This document shows, one piece after another, positions 15,381-24,171 of a stretch of DNA of 64,000 nucleotides. The stretch's first letter is position 1, and every line of letters starts with the position of its first letter. The DNA comes from CAVRQM01 sp963822705. GTDB taxonomy: Bacteria > Pseudomonadota > Alphaproteobacteria > Acetobacterales > Acetobacteraceae. Below the pieces are notes generated by a model, which made no database searches, was not told the DNA's origin, and saw only the letters and a program-made list of their open reading frames with translations. The DNA is taken from contig CAWGIX010000005.1 in assembly GCA_963822705.1 (NCBI GenBank), forward strand, positions 1-64,000, given 5' to 3'. Both the position numbers and the translations under genes were made by a program.

Positions 15381-17618
15381 CTAAAGCCCCAGCCGGATTG
15401 CCCCCAAAATATCCGAGCGCTGGTCGGTCCACAGCGACCGTGCGCCCGCGGGCGACAGATCCGTCCAGCCGTCCGCCGGGTCAAGGTGGTGCAGGTCGCC
15501 GCCGCGCCCGGCCAAGGCCACCACCAGGGTCGGTCCGCGGCGCCAGGGCGGGGTGCCCGGCGGCGGGCGGTCCAGCATTTTTTTCGCCTTTACTCCGGCG
15601 TCCGCGGCCAGCGTGCCGAGCACCGGAGCCAGGTCAAGCGTGCGGCTGCTGATATGGAACAGCAGGCACCCTCCCGGCGCCAGCTTGCGCAAATACAGCG
15701 CCAGCGCCTCGCGCGTCAGCAGATGCATCGGGATGGTATCGGAGCTGAACGCGTCCAAAACCAGAACGTCATACGTGCCGTCCGGCACGGCGGCGAGCGT
15801 CAGCCGCGCGTCGCCCAGCACGACGCGCGGACGGTTGCCGCAGTCCGCGAGGAAATGAAAGTAGCGCGGATCGCGGGCAATACGCTCCACCAACGGGTCG
15901 ATCTCGAAAAAAGTCCAGTCCTGGCCAGGCTGGGCGTAGCAGGCGAGCGAGCCCGCCCCCAGCCCCACCACCCCGACATGCCGGATCGAGTTCGCATCCG
16001 CGGCCGCAAAAAAACGGCCGAACGGCCCATCGTGACTATAGTACGTAAGCGGCAGGTCTTCCTCGCCGGGCAGCAGGCTTTCCGCTCCGTGCAGCGTGGT
16101 GCCATGCATCAGCAGCCGGGCTTGCCCATCATCCGTCAGCAGGACGCGGTAGATGCCAAAAAAGCTGCGGTAGCTGGCGCTGGTGCCGCCCCACGCCGCC
16201 ACCACGGGAGCGAACAGAAGGCCGGCGATGCCGAGCGCAAAACGCCACCGCCGGCGGGAAAAGTTCATCAGCGCCAGCGCCGGCACGAGATAGGCGGCCA
16301 CCATCAATACCGCGAGCGTCGCCACGCTGCCGTCGCTGACGGTGGCCGAAAGAGCCCGGCGGGCCAGCAGCACAAGGCCCAGCAGCGCGATCGGCAGCAC
16401 GATGTCCCAGGTCAGGCCGCGCTCGGAATCGCGCCGGGTCGCGGGCTTCAGCAGGCACGCGGCGATCAGTGCCAGCGGATATTCCCAAGGGCCCGGAAAG
16501 ATCAGCGGCGCCAGCAGCGCATTGAACGCGCCTCCCAGCACGCCGCCGACGGACAGAAACAGGTAGAACTCGGTCAGGCGGATGGCCGGCGGCCGTCGCC
16601 GGGCCAACTCGCCGTGACAGACCATGCCGATGACGAAAAAGCAGCCGAGATGCAAAGCCAGCATCAACGGCAGAGGAATTGCGAGCGACCACCCCGGGGC
16701 GGCGGTGATCACCAACAGGATCACCAGTAGCCGCAGCGCCCGAACCATGGTCGCGTGGCGCAACGGCGGGCGCCGCGCGAAAACCAGAATGAACGTCAGC
16801 AGATACAGGATCAGCGGCACCACCCACAGCAGCGGTGCGGCGGCGATGTCCGTGGTGATGTACGTAGTGACGCCGAGCAGCAGAGAAGCCGGAACAAACG
16901 CCAGCGCGATCCAGCTCAGGCGCTCTCGGAAGCCGAGAGGCGGAACGAGTGTCTGCGACACGGATTTGAAGCCATGCCGGCCTTGTCGCAAGCTCACGGC
17001 TGCACACGACGCGATGCCGAGGGCCAGAGCACCGAAGCCACAGGACCACAGCGTCGCCTGCGCAGCGAGCGGCAGCGCCGGTTCGACCAGCAGCGGATAC
17101 GCGACCAGCGCCAGCAGGCTGCCGGCGTTGCTGCCGGCGTAGAGGAAATAGGGGTCTCGCGCCGCTTCGTGGTCGAGGTCGGCGAACCAGCGCTGCAACA
17201 GCGGTGCAGTGGCGGAAATGGCGAATACCGGCGGCCCCGCCACCAGGGCCAGTCGCAGCAACAGCCACAGCGCCGGTGACTGGCCCGGCAGCGGTGCGCC
17301 CGCGCCAAGATCGAGCGGCAGCGCCAGGGTCGCCAAAGGCAGCAGCACGCCGATGTGCCCAAGGATTTGCACCGGGCGCGACGACAGGCGGCTCAGTGCA
17401 TGAGCATAGGCGTAGCCGAGCAGCAGCACCGCCTGGAAAAATACCAGGCACGTGCTCCAGACTGCCGGTGAGCCCCCGAGCCGCGGCAACACCATTTTGG
17501 CGACCATCGGCTCGACCAGAAACATCAGGCCCGCGCTCAGAAAGAGCGTGGCAGAGAAGACCGGAATCAGAATTGCGGAGGCAGCCGGCCGAGCGCGCGC
17601 AAGAACGTCAGTCTGCAA
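15381..17618 (-). CDS. membrane-fused spermidine-synthase-like protein
   Basis: Protein of 745 residues with an N-terminal half of about 12-13 hydrophobic segments and a C-terminal soluble spermidine-synthase-like methyltransferase fold, the architecture of so-called fused MFS/spermidine synthase proteins. Opening motif SAGLMFLVEPMVAKMVLPRLG is characteristic. The C-terminal part shows VGVVGLGAGSLACYA (SAM/dcSAM-binding loop), FFEIDPLVERIARDP, RVVLGDARLTLA and DVLVLDAFSSDTIP. Aminopropyl transfer has not been established for this type and true polyamine-synthase activity is doubtful. The gene is single, with a 135-base gap to hldE. Confidence 0.85.
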   Translation of the reverse strand: MQTDVLARARPAASAILIPVFSATLFLSAGLMFLVEPMVAKMVLPRLGGSPAVWSTCLVFFQAVLLLGYAYAHALSRLSSRPVQILGHIGVLLPLATLALPLDLGAGAPLPGQSPALWLLLRLALVAGPPVFAISATAPLLQRWFADLDHEAARDPYFLYAGSNAGSLLALVAYPLLVEPALPLAAQATLWSCGFGALALGIASCAAVSLRQGRHGFKSVSQTLVPPLGFRERLSWIALAFVPASLLLGVTTYITTDIAAAPLLWVVPLILYLLTFILVFARRPPLRHATMVRALRLLVILLVITAAPGWSLAIPLPLMLALHLGCFFVIGMVCHGELARRRPPAIRLTEFYLFLSVGGVLGGAFNALLAPLIFPGPWEYPLALIAACLLKPATRRDSERGLTWDIVLPIALLGLVLLARRALSATVSDGSVATLAVLMVAAYLVPALALMNFSRRRWRFALGIAGLLFAPVVAAWGGTSASYRSFFGIYRVLLTDDGQARLLMHGTTLHGAESLLPGEEDLPLTYYSHDGPFGRFFAAADANSIRHVGVVGLGAGSLACYAQPGQDWTFFEIDPLVERIARDPRYFHFLADCGNRPRVVLGDARLTLAAVPDGTYDVLVLDAFSSDTIPMHLLTREALALYLRKLAPGGCLLFHISSRTLDLAPVLGTLAADAGVKAKKMLDRPPPGTPPWRRGPTLVVALAGRGGDLHHLDPADGWTDLSPAGARSLWTDQRSDILGAIRLGL

Positions 17619-17753
17619 CTCTGCCTCCGATCGGGAGGCGTGCCCGCCCCGCCAGCGTCAGACGCAATCAGGCGGGTGCTCGCGTCTCGGGCTTGTGTAG
17701 GCAGGAAACGTTGAAGACCGGCTTACTGCCCGGCGACGCGGGCAATTCGATTC

Positions 17754-19220
17754 TCAGTCGGCCGCAGCCAGCAGAATTCTGCCGCCCCAGCCGCGAACCA
17801 GATCGGCCTCGTTCTTGCGCGCGCCGGCTCCGCTATTCTCCGCGGTTTCCACCAGCAGATCGGGACGCAGCGCCTCCAGCAGGTCGGCGGTCGAATTTCC
17901 GTCCGCCAAGATGATCAGGTCCACACAGGGCAGCTCCGCGAGGCGCTCTGCGCGGGCCTGCTGCGGCAGCCCGCCGGAACCGGCCCTCGCGTCCTGCGCC
18001 AACGCCACGATCAGCCGGTCGCAGGCGGACCGCGCCCGCTCCAGCACGGCCGACCCCACGTCTCCCGCATCGCCGAACATGCCCTGGGCAAAGCCGATGC
18101 GCAGATCGACTCGGCGCCAGCGTTCGACGCGTTCGGCGGCCGGTTCGGGATCAAGAATTTTGGCGCCGCGGGGCTGGGCCAGCGCGGTCAGCATGTCGCG
18201 GCCGTGCACCACGGCGGTGCCGACCCGGCCGACCACCACCGAGGCGGCAAGGTTGGCGAGCTCCACCCCTTCCACCAGGTCGAGCCCGGACGCCAGCGCG
18301 GCCCCCAGCACCGCCAGCACGGTGTCGCCGGTGCCGGACACGTCGACCAGCTCGGCCGCCTGATTGCGCACGTGCAGAATTCTTGCCGGCTCCGGGGCGT
18401 CCAGAAGCCGATCGGCCAGCGTCAGGCTCATGCCGGTCCGCACCACCACCACCGCGCCGATGCCGTGCGCGCGGCCCAGCTCGCAAGCGGCCGCGGCCGC
18501 GTTCGCATCGGTCTCGTTCGTCTCGCCATTGAGCGGTGGGAGGTCGGGCCAGCCGGTCGCCAGCACGTCTGCCCCCGCGAACCGGGCAAAGTCCGGCCCG
18601 CGGCTGCCCACCACGACTCGCCGCCCGGCCTGCCGGGACGCGGCGATGAGCTCGGGTGCCGTACCGCCGGTGAGCACGCCCTTGCGGTAATCCGACAGGA
18701 TGGTCACCGAGGTCGCGGCCATCGCCTCGCTGGCGATCCGCACCACGCGCTCGGCCAATTTCGGATGCACCGGCTTGGCGTCCTCGCGATCCACCCGCAA
18801 TAGCTGCTGGCCATGCGCCACAAGTCGGGTCTTGTGCGACGTGGCCCGGCCGCCCTGCACCAGCAGCCACGGTTCCAGGCCGGGCTGGCCGCCGATCAAG
18901 CCGGTGAGGTCCGAGCCGGCCTGGTCATCGCCGACCACGGAGACGAAGGCGACGGCGGTGCCAAGCCCGCCCAAATTGCGCACCACGTTGCCCGCACCCC
19001 CGGGCACCGCGACCTCGCGCACCACGCCCAGCACCGGAACCGGGGCGTCGGGCGTGATCCGCTCCACCTTGCCGTGCACCCAGCGATCGAGAATGACGTC
19101 GCCCACCACCAGCACCGCACCGCGGGAGAGGCGATCGATTGCCTTCTTGAGCGACGGTGCGGCGGCCGAGGCAAGGCTGTCCGGCGGCGAGACGGTGCCC
19201 TCGCCCGGCGTATGTTTCAT
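17754..19220 (-). CDS. hldE: HldE-like heptose-7-phosphate kinase with degenerate adenylyltransferase domain
   Basis: RfaE/HldE family protein of 488 residues for ADP-heptose synthesis. The N-terminal PfkB-type kinase looks functional: DVILDRWVHGKVERITPDAP, VPGGAGNVVRNL and DVSGTGDTVLAV with the catalytic Asp. The C-terminal nucleotidyltransferase domain is recognisable (CDRLIVALAQDAR, LPCVDLIILADGN, LRPDLLVE) but its active site is lost: the usual GCFDLLHAGH reads GMFGDAGDVG, without either His, and the KGGDY and STT motifs are absent. It may act only as a kinase, with adenylylation by another protein. Divergent from psd. Confidence 0.82.
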   Translation of the reverse strand: MKHTPGEGTVSPPDSLASAAAPSLKKAIDRLSRGAVLVVGDVILDRWVHGKVERITPDAPVPVLGVVREVAVPGGAGNVVRNLGGLGTAVAFVSVVGDDQAGSDLTGLIGGQPGLEPWLLVQGGRATSHKTRLVAHGQQLLRVDREDAKPVHPKLAERVVRIASEAMAATSVTILSDYRKGVLTGGTAPELIAASRQAGRRVVVGSRGPDFARFAGADVLATGWPDLPPLNGETNETDANAAAAACELGRAHGIGAVVVVRTGMSLTLADRLLDAPEPARILHVRNQAAELVDVSGTGDTVLAVLGAALASGLDLVEGVELANLAASVVVGRVGTAVVHGRDMLTALAQPRGAKILDPEPAAERVERWRRVDLRIGFAQGMFGDAGDVGSAVLERARSACDRLIVALAQDARAGSGGLPQQARAERLAELPCVDLIILADGNSTADLLEALRPDLLVETAENSGAGARKNEADLVRGWGGRILLAAAD

Positions 19221-19336
19221 GTCCAGCCCCTAACGAAGCCCTGTGGTCGTGGCAAGCGGATCGCGCCGGCCGCAGCCACGTCCCTTGCCGGCCTGATCCC
19301 TCCTCTGCATAAGCAGCGGCCTCCGTTCGAGCCGCA

Positions 19337-20032
19337 ATGTCCTTCGCTCGCTCCCTTCGCCTGGTCCTCGCCCCGCCGCACCCCGCCGGGAAACCGTTCA
19401 TCGCCGCGGGCGCCGCGGCATGCCTTGCGGGACTGGCCTGGTCGCCCCGGCTCGCCTGGGGCGGCGGTCTGTTCACCGCCGCGTGCCTGGGCTTTTTCCG
19501 CGATCCCGAGCGCGTGCCCCCCGGCCGTTCCGGGCTGGTGCTGGCGCCCGCGGACGGCAAGGTCGTGGCCATCGCACATACCGCACCGCCGGCCGACCTG
19601 GGCTGCGGGACCGAAAAAGTGCGCCGGATCAGCATTTTCCTCTCGGTGCTGGATGTCCACGTCAACCGCATCCCGGCTGACGGCACGATCACCGCCCTGG
19701 CCTACCGGCGTGGCGGCTTCGCCAACGCCAGCGCCGATGCGGCATCCGAGACCAACGAGCGCAACGGCCTCGCGATCTTGCTGCCGGACGGACGCCGGCT
19801 CGCCGTGGTACAGATCGCCGGCCTGATCGCGCGCCGGATCGTCTGCACGGTGCGTGAGGGCGACCATGTCCGCGCCGGCGACCGCTTCGGCATCATCCGT
19901 TTCGGCAGCCGCACCGACCTCTATCTGCCGCCCGGCGTGGAGCCGCTGGTGGGCCTCGGCCAAACGATGGTCGGTGGCGAAACCGTGATGGCCGAGCTGG
20001 GGCCGCCCATGGTGCCGGAACCCTCTCTTTGA
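19337..20032 (+). CDS. psd: phosphatidylserine decarboxylase (short, type II-like)
   Basis: Makes phosphatidylethanolamine from phosphatidylserine at the inner membrane. This 231-residue form begins with two hydrophobic segments, then ADGKVVAI, SIFLSVLDVHVNRIPADG, QIAGLIARRIVC and the self-cleavage site IIRFGSRTDLYLPPG, where Gly-Ser yields the pyruvoyl Ser. The GS-R form of the motif is common in alphaproteobacterial enzymes. The gene for phosphatidylserine synthase, a frequent neighbour, is not here. The PE product would be the substrate of the pmtA-like enzyme at 45740-46384. Confidence 0.88.
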   Translation: MSFARSLRLVLAPPHPAGKPFIAAGAAACLAGLAWSPRLAWGGGLFTAACLGFFRDPERVPPGRSGLVLAPADGKVVAIAHTAPPADLGCGTEKVRRISIFLSVLDVHVNRIPADGTITALAYRRGGFANASADAASETNERNGLAILLPDGRRLAVVQIAGLIARRIVCTVREGDHVRAGDRFGIIRFGSRTDLYLPPGVEPLVGLGQTMVGGETVMAELGPPMVPEPSL

Positions 20033-20126
20033 GCTAGGATCGGATTGCCGGAGTTTTACGGGCCGGCGCCGGCCCGCCTTCCGTTGGTCCCACACCCTCG
20101 GCATCCAGGAGCGCATTCGGCGGTTC

Positions 20127-20753
20127 ATGCAAAAGCGACAGGCTGGGACTCGGCCCGAGGCCGCTTCTCCTGCCGTTCCGCCAACGGGCGCTGAGGCCGG
20201 GGGCGGAACCCCCAAAGCCGCCACCGGGATCGAGCGCGTCAGCGCCTTTTCGGACGAGGATTTGGCGGCGCTCTGCGAAGCGGCCGACGCCGCCATCATC
20301 GAGGGCGGCGGTTTCGGCTGGGTCAATCCTCCCGGCCGCGTGGCGCTGGAAGCCTATTTCCAGGGCCTGCTGCTGGTGCCCGGAAGAGAGCTGTTCGTCA
20401 GCCGGCTGGACGGCGTGCTGGTGGGCTCGGCCCAACTGGTGCGCCCGCCGCGCAACAACGAGGCGCAGGCGTTTGCGGCCCATCTGATGCACAGTTTTGT
20501 GGCGCCCTATGCCCGCGGCCACGGACTGGCGCGGAGCATGACGCTGCGCGTCGAGGAAGGTGCCCGGGCGCTTGGCTACCACCTGCTGAATCTGGACGTG
20601 CGCGAGACGCAGCTGGCGGCTATCAGGTTATACGAGAGTCTCGGATACATCCGCTGGGGCGTGCATCCGTGCTACGCGCGGGTCGGCGGCAAGACGATCC
20701 GCGGCATCCATTACTTCAAGACGCTGCAGCCCGGCAGCCGCATCGCCGGATGA
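20127..20753 (+). CDS. GNAT family N-acetyltransferase
   Basis: Acetyl-CoA-dependent acetyltransferase of 208 residues. The acetyl-CoA site appears as SFVAPYARGHGLARSMTLRV, followed by ALGYHLLNLDVRETQLAAIR and LYESLGYIRWGVHPCYARV, the usual GNAT C-terminal half. The first 35 residues are Pro/Gly/Ala-rich and unlike the family, so translation could begin further in, though no better start is seen. Its stop overlaps the hisA start (ATGA), giving translational coupling. Substrate unknown. Confidence 0.8.
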   Translation: MQKRQAGTRPEAASPAVPPTGAEAGGGTPKAATGIERVSAFSDEDLAALCEAADAAIIEGGGFGWVNPPGRVALEAYFQGLLLVPGRELFVSRLDGVLVGSAQLVRPPRNNEAQAFAAHLMHSFVAPYARGHGLARSMTLRVEEGARALGYHLLNLDVRETQLAAIRLYESLGYIRWGVHPCYARVGGKTIRGIHYFKTLQPGSRIAG

Positions 20754-21538
20754 GCTTCGTCCTGTTTCCGGCCATCGACTTGAAAGGCGGCGCCTGCGTG
20801 CGGCTGCGGCAGGGCGATATGGAGCAGGCCACGGTTTTTGCCGAGGACCCGGGGGCGCAAGCCCGGACCTGGATCGACGCCGGGTTCGATTGGCTGCACG
20901 TGGTGGATCTGGACGGCGCGTTTGCCGGCCGTTCCGTCAATCGCGAGGCGGTGCGCCTTGTGCTGGGCGCGGCGGGGGATGTGCCGGTACAGCTCGGCGG
21001 CGGCATCCGCAGCATGGCGGCGATCGAAGAATGGCTGGCCGCCGGGGTGCGTCGCGTGATTCTGGGCAGCGCCGCAGCCCGCGATCCCGCACTTGTGCGC
21101 GACGCGTGCCGTAACCATCCGGGACGGGTAGCGGTGGGCATCGACGTGCGCGAGGGCCGCGTGGCGGTCTCGGGCTGGGCGGAAGCGAGCGACGTTTCGC
21201 CACTGGAGCTGGCGCACCGGTTCGAGGATGCCGGCGTGGCGGCAGTCATCTACACCGACGTTCTTCGCGACGGCATGCTGGGTGGGGTCGACGTCGCGGG
21301 AACCATGCGGCTCGCGGAGGCCGTCAACATTCCGGTGATCGCATCGGGCGGCATCGGCTCCCTGGATGACGTTTCGGTACTGCTGCGCGCGGCGCGGACC
21401 GGCACGGGCCATATCGCCGGCGCGATCATCGGGCGGGCGTTGTATGACGGGCGGATCGACCCGGAGGAGGTTTTGCGGTTGGTAGCGAGCCCCCGTGTGC
21501 CGGAGTCAGGCAAGCCGGTGCAAATTCAGGTGCATTGA
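20750..21538 (+). CDS. hisA: ProFAR isomerase of histidine synthesis
   Basis: TIM-barrel isomerase converting ProFAR to PRFAR in histidine biosynthesis. FPAIDLKGGACVRLRQGDME with the catalytic Asp, LHVVDLDGAFAG, VPVQLGGGIRSMAAIEEWL, VAVGIDVREGRVAVSGW, YTDVLRDGMLGGVD with the second Asp and VIASGGIGSLDDV are all HisA features. At 262 residues it is a little longer than usual because of a C-terminal tail. The ATG at 20750 overlaps the GNAT stop. Other his genes are absent, so this is a detached his locus. Confidence 0.92.
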   Translation: MSFVLFPAIDLKGGACVRLRQGDMEQATVFAEDPGAQARTWIDAGFDWLHVVDLDGAFAGRSVNREAVRLVLGAAGDVPVQLGGGIRSMAAIEEWLAAGVRRVILGSAAARDPALVRDACRNHPGRVAVGIDVREGRVAVSGWAEASDVSPLELAHRFEDAGVAAVIYTDVLRDGMLGGVDVAGTMRLAEAVNIPVIASGGIGSLDDVSVLLRAARTGTGHIAGAIIGRALYDGRIDPEEVLRLVASPRVPESGKPVQIQVH

Positions 21539-21542
21539 AGTC

Positions 21543-22334
21543 ATGGACCTCCACCTGAAAGGCAAGCGCGCGCTGGTGACCGGCAGCACTGCCGGCATCG
21601 GCTTGGCGATCGTGACCGTGCTGGCGCAGGAAGGCGCCCGCGTGATTGTCAACGGGCGTTCACAACCCGCCGTGGATGAGGTGGCGGCACGGCTGAGATC
21701 GGCCACGGGCGGGGACGTGCAAGGGTTTGCCGGCGATCTCAGTGCGGCGTCGGCGGCGGAAGACCTCGCCCGGCGCCATCCCGATGTCGAGATCCTGGTC
21801 AACAACCTCGGCATCTTTGAACCAAAGCCGTTCGAGGAAATCCCCGATTCAGACTGGATAAGATTTTTCGAGGTGAATGTGCTGAGCGGGGTCCGCCTCG
21901 CGCGACTGTATTTGCCCGCCATGAAGCGGGCCAACTGGGGCCGGATCATCTTCATCTCAAGCGAAAGCGGGGTGCAGATACCTGCCGAAATGATCCAGTA
22001 CGGGACGACGAAAACCGCACAGCTTGCCGTCTCGCGCGGCTTGGCCGAAGCGGTTGCAGGCACTGGCATAACCGTCAACAGCGTTTTGCCTGGCCCGACG
22101 AAATCGCGTGGGGTCGGCGATTTCGTCGACGCACTCGCCAGGGCGAGCGGAAAGTCATTTGACGAGTTCGAAAGAGAGTTCTTCGAGAAGGCGCGCCCGA
22201 CCTCGCTCATCAAGCGATTTGCCTCGCCTGAAGAGGTTGCGTCGCTGGTGGCCTACGTGGCCAGCCCGCTGGCCTCCGCCACAACTGGTGCCGCCTTGCG
22301 CGTTGACGGAGGCGTGATCAAGAGCGCGTTCTGA
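21543..22334 (+). CDS. SDR family oxidoreductase
   Basis: Short-chain dehydrogenase, 263 residues. VTGSTAGIGLAIVTVLAQEG is the nucleotide-binding motif, VNNLGIFEPKPF replaces the NNAG motif, and the active site reads IFISSESGVQIPAEMIQYGT followed by TKTAQ with Ser, Tyr and Lys. A loop of about 40 residues (FVDALARASGKSFDEFEREF) covers the substrate site and is typical of a 3-oxoacyl-reductase-like group. It starts four bases after hisA. A 15-codon relic matching its C-terminus lies at 25937-25984. Substrate unknown. Confidence 0.85.
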   Translation: MDLHLKGKRALVTGSTAGIGLAIVTVLAQEGARVIVNGRSQPAVDEVAARLRSATGGDVQGFAGDLSAASAAEDLARRHPDVEILVNNLGIFEPKPFEEIPDSDWIRFFEVNVLSGVRLARLYLPAMKRANWGRIIFISSESGVQIPAEMIQYGTTKTAQLAVSRGLAEAVAGTGITVNSVLPGPTKSRGVGDFVDALARASGKSFDEFEREFFEKARPTSLIKRFASPEEVASLVAYVASPLASATTGAALRVDGGVIKSAF

Positions 22335-22373
22335 CGAGAGCGGCCGTGATTGCCGAGTGCGGCGGTGAACCGC

Positions 22374-23166
22374 CTAGACCCGGAACACGTAGGTAGCCGC
22401 GCCATCGCGCTCGATATCGGGCGGAAACGATGCGTGCTTGTCGGCGTAGTATCTGGCCCGGTGATCGCCGTGCGCGGCAAGGTTGTAGGTCAAATACAAG
22501 ATCCGACGGGCTTCGCTGGCAAAATTGGGTTTTGAAGCATGCGGTACGTAAGAATTCGAAAAAGATCACGTCGCCAGGCATCGTCGGGACAGGCTGCAGG
22601 TCAAGGCCGTCCTCCGGCAGCGGCTTCCATTCCTCCCCCAAGAGTCCGTGGCGATGTCGCCCGCGGGCTATCTCCAGACAGCCGTTCTCCAGGGTGGCGG
22701 GGTCGATCGTCACCAGGACCGTGACAAACAGCGGCGCATAGCGGCTCCAGCCCGCCTGCTGATCCTGATGCGCCTTGAAGCCGGGAGCACCGCGCATCTT
22801 GAAATTGATCTTTTCCTTGAACAGGACAACCGGCCCGCCCATCAGCGCGCCAGCCCAGCGCGACAGCTCGCCCGCACGGATCAGCCGGTCGAAGCCCCTG
22901 TGAAACGGGCAAAAATTCTCGATCCGCTGCACCACTCGTTTCCCAGGCTCGGTGAGGCTGTCCTCGTAGTAGACCCAGTGGCGGCCGGGCACTTCCGGTG
23001 CGGCCGACAGCTCTGCGGTCCAGCGCAGCAGGTCCTCGATCACGGGCTGCTCGAAAAAGCCCCGCACCAGGAGAAACCCGTCCTGCGCCATGGCGGCGCA
23101 CTGCGCCTGGCTCGGGCCGCGCAGCGCCGTGTTGTCGGCTCCGCCGTGCAGTTCGTCATGCTGCAT
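22374..23166 (-). CDS. phytanoyl-CoA dioxygenase family Fe(II)/2-oxoglutarate oxygenase, one frame break
   Basis: Non-haem iron hydroxylase of the PhyH family, about 263 residues. The iron facial triad is seen as His-Gln-Asp in GFKAHQDQQAGW and the distal His in SYVPHASKPN; GDVIFF precedes it. An extra base at 22553-22554 splits the last quarter: past it the correct frame reads ASEARRILYLTYNLAAHGDH, then RARYYADKHASFPPDIERDG, a very typical ending of a PhyH subfamily. The start at 23166 overlaps the nucleotidyltransferase gene by 11 bases. Substrate unknown; context points to a phosphocholine-, phosphonate- or polyol-like group. Confidence 0.8.
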
Positions 23167-23985
23167 GGGCGGGCTCACGCACCAGCGCCGGCAGCAGGGC
23201 GCGTGCTTTCTCGACATCCTCCGGAAAGTCGATCTCGGTCCAGGGCAGTCCGCTGATGTCCTCAAAACCAAAACGCTCCGGTGCGCTGGCGAGAATCATG
23301 TCCCTGATCGGCTCCTCGTACTCCAGCTGACGGAATCCGGAACTCGACATAGGTCTTCGCGCGATGCGCCAGCTCCGCCGCGGCGTCGGGCGCGAAACGG
23401 AAGAACCCGACGGACTCGCCGTGCCACTCGTGGGCGACGCGCGGACGTTTGTGGAAGTCGACGATACGGCCCCCGGAAACACACAGCTTCACCGGCTCGT
23501 CGCCAGGTTCGATGTCACGGTCGAGCAGCAGGCAGCTAGCCGCGCCGCTGCGAAGCAGACGCAGCATCAGTCGCGCATCGTAAAGTACATCTGCATCCAT
23601 CAGCAGGATCGGCGTGCCGCTTCGAAGCACGTCCCGGCCGGCATGAAGCGAAACGATGCTGCCGGCTCGGAAATCGGGATTGGTCACCACAAGCGGGAGT
23701 GGGCCATCAAGTGCGTCCAGCTCCGCGCGCACCCGGTCCTCGTCATATCCGAGGACCAGCGTGATGTCGCGGACGCCGCAGCTGCGCAGGATCGCAAGGT
23801 GGCGCGCCAACAAACTGAGCCCCTCGAAACGGAGCAGCACCTTGGCTGGATGCTCTCCGTCCTGATGCCCCCCGTCCTGATGCCCCCCGTCCTGATGCCC
23901 TGCGGTGAGCCGGCGGCCGACGCCGGCGGCCAGGATGAGCGCGCGCGGCGACGGCGCCTCGGAGTCAAGGGGGCAGATGCAACAT
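23156..23985 (-). CDS. NTP transferase (sugar-phosphate/choline-phosphate cytidylyltransferase-like), frame breaks
   Basis: Nucleotidyltransferase with ALILAAGVGRRL as the NTP-binding loop, then HPAKVLLRFEGLSLLARHL, LVLGYDEDRV, SIVSLHAGRDVL and LLMDADVLYD (metal Asp). It resembles small cytidylyltransferases that activate phosphocholine, inositol phosphate or 2-aminoethylphosphonate. ATG 23985 is preferred because AAGGAG lies five bases before it and MLHLP then leads into the domain if one extra C in the C-run (plus-strand 23969-23973) is removed. A second extra base at 23341-23342 is needed to reach YVESGFRQLEYEEPIRDMIL. A 15-base minisatellite interrupts the loop after GRRLTAG. Confidence 0.78.
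23857..23901. repeat. 15-bp minisatellite, three units, inside the nucleotidyltransferase
   Basis: Unit CCGTCCTGATGCCCC starts at 23857, 23872 and 23887 (last unit with one change). On the coding strand it gives three in-frame GGHQD units between the NTP-binding loop and the conserved HPAK motif. Homologous proteins usually have a short loop at this place. Confidence 0.9.
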
Positions 23986-24171
23986 GAAATCTCCTTGTTC
24001 AAGAATGTCACGCCCGTCAACTGGCAGCATTCGGCGCCGGCCTCGGACGCACCCCCTTGCCACACTGGCGCCGCGTGCAATGATGAGCCGTGATGCTGGG
24101 CCATTTGTGTCGGGAAAACCGTTTCCGTCGGCGGCAGCGAAATTTCAGCGAGAGACGGCAGAGGACGGCGG

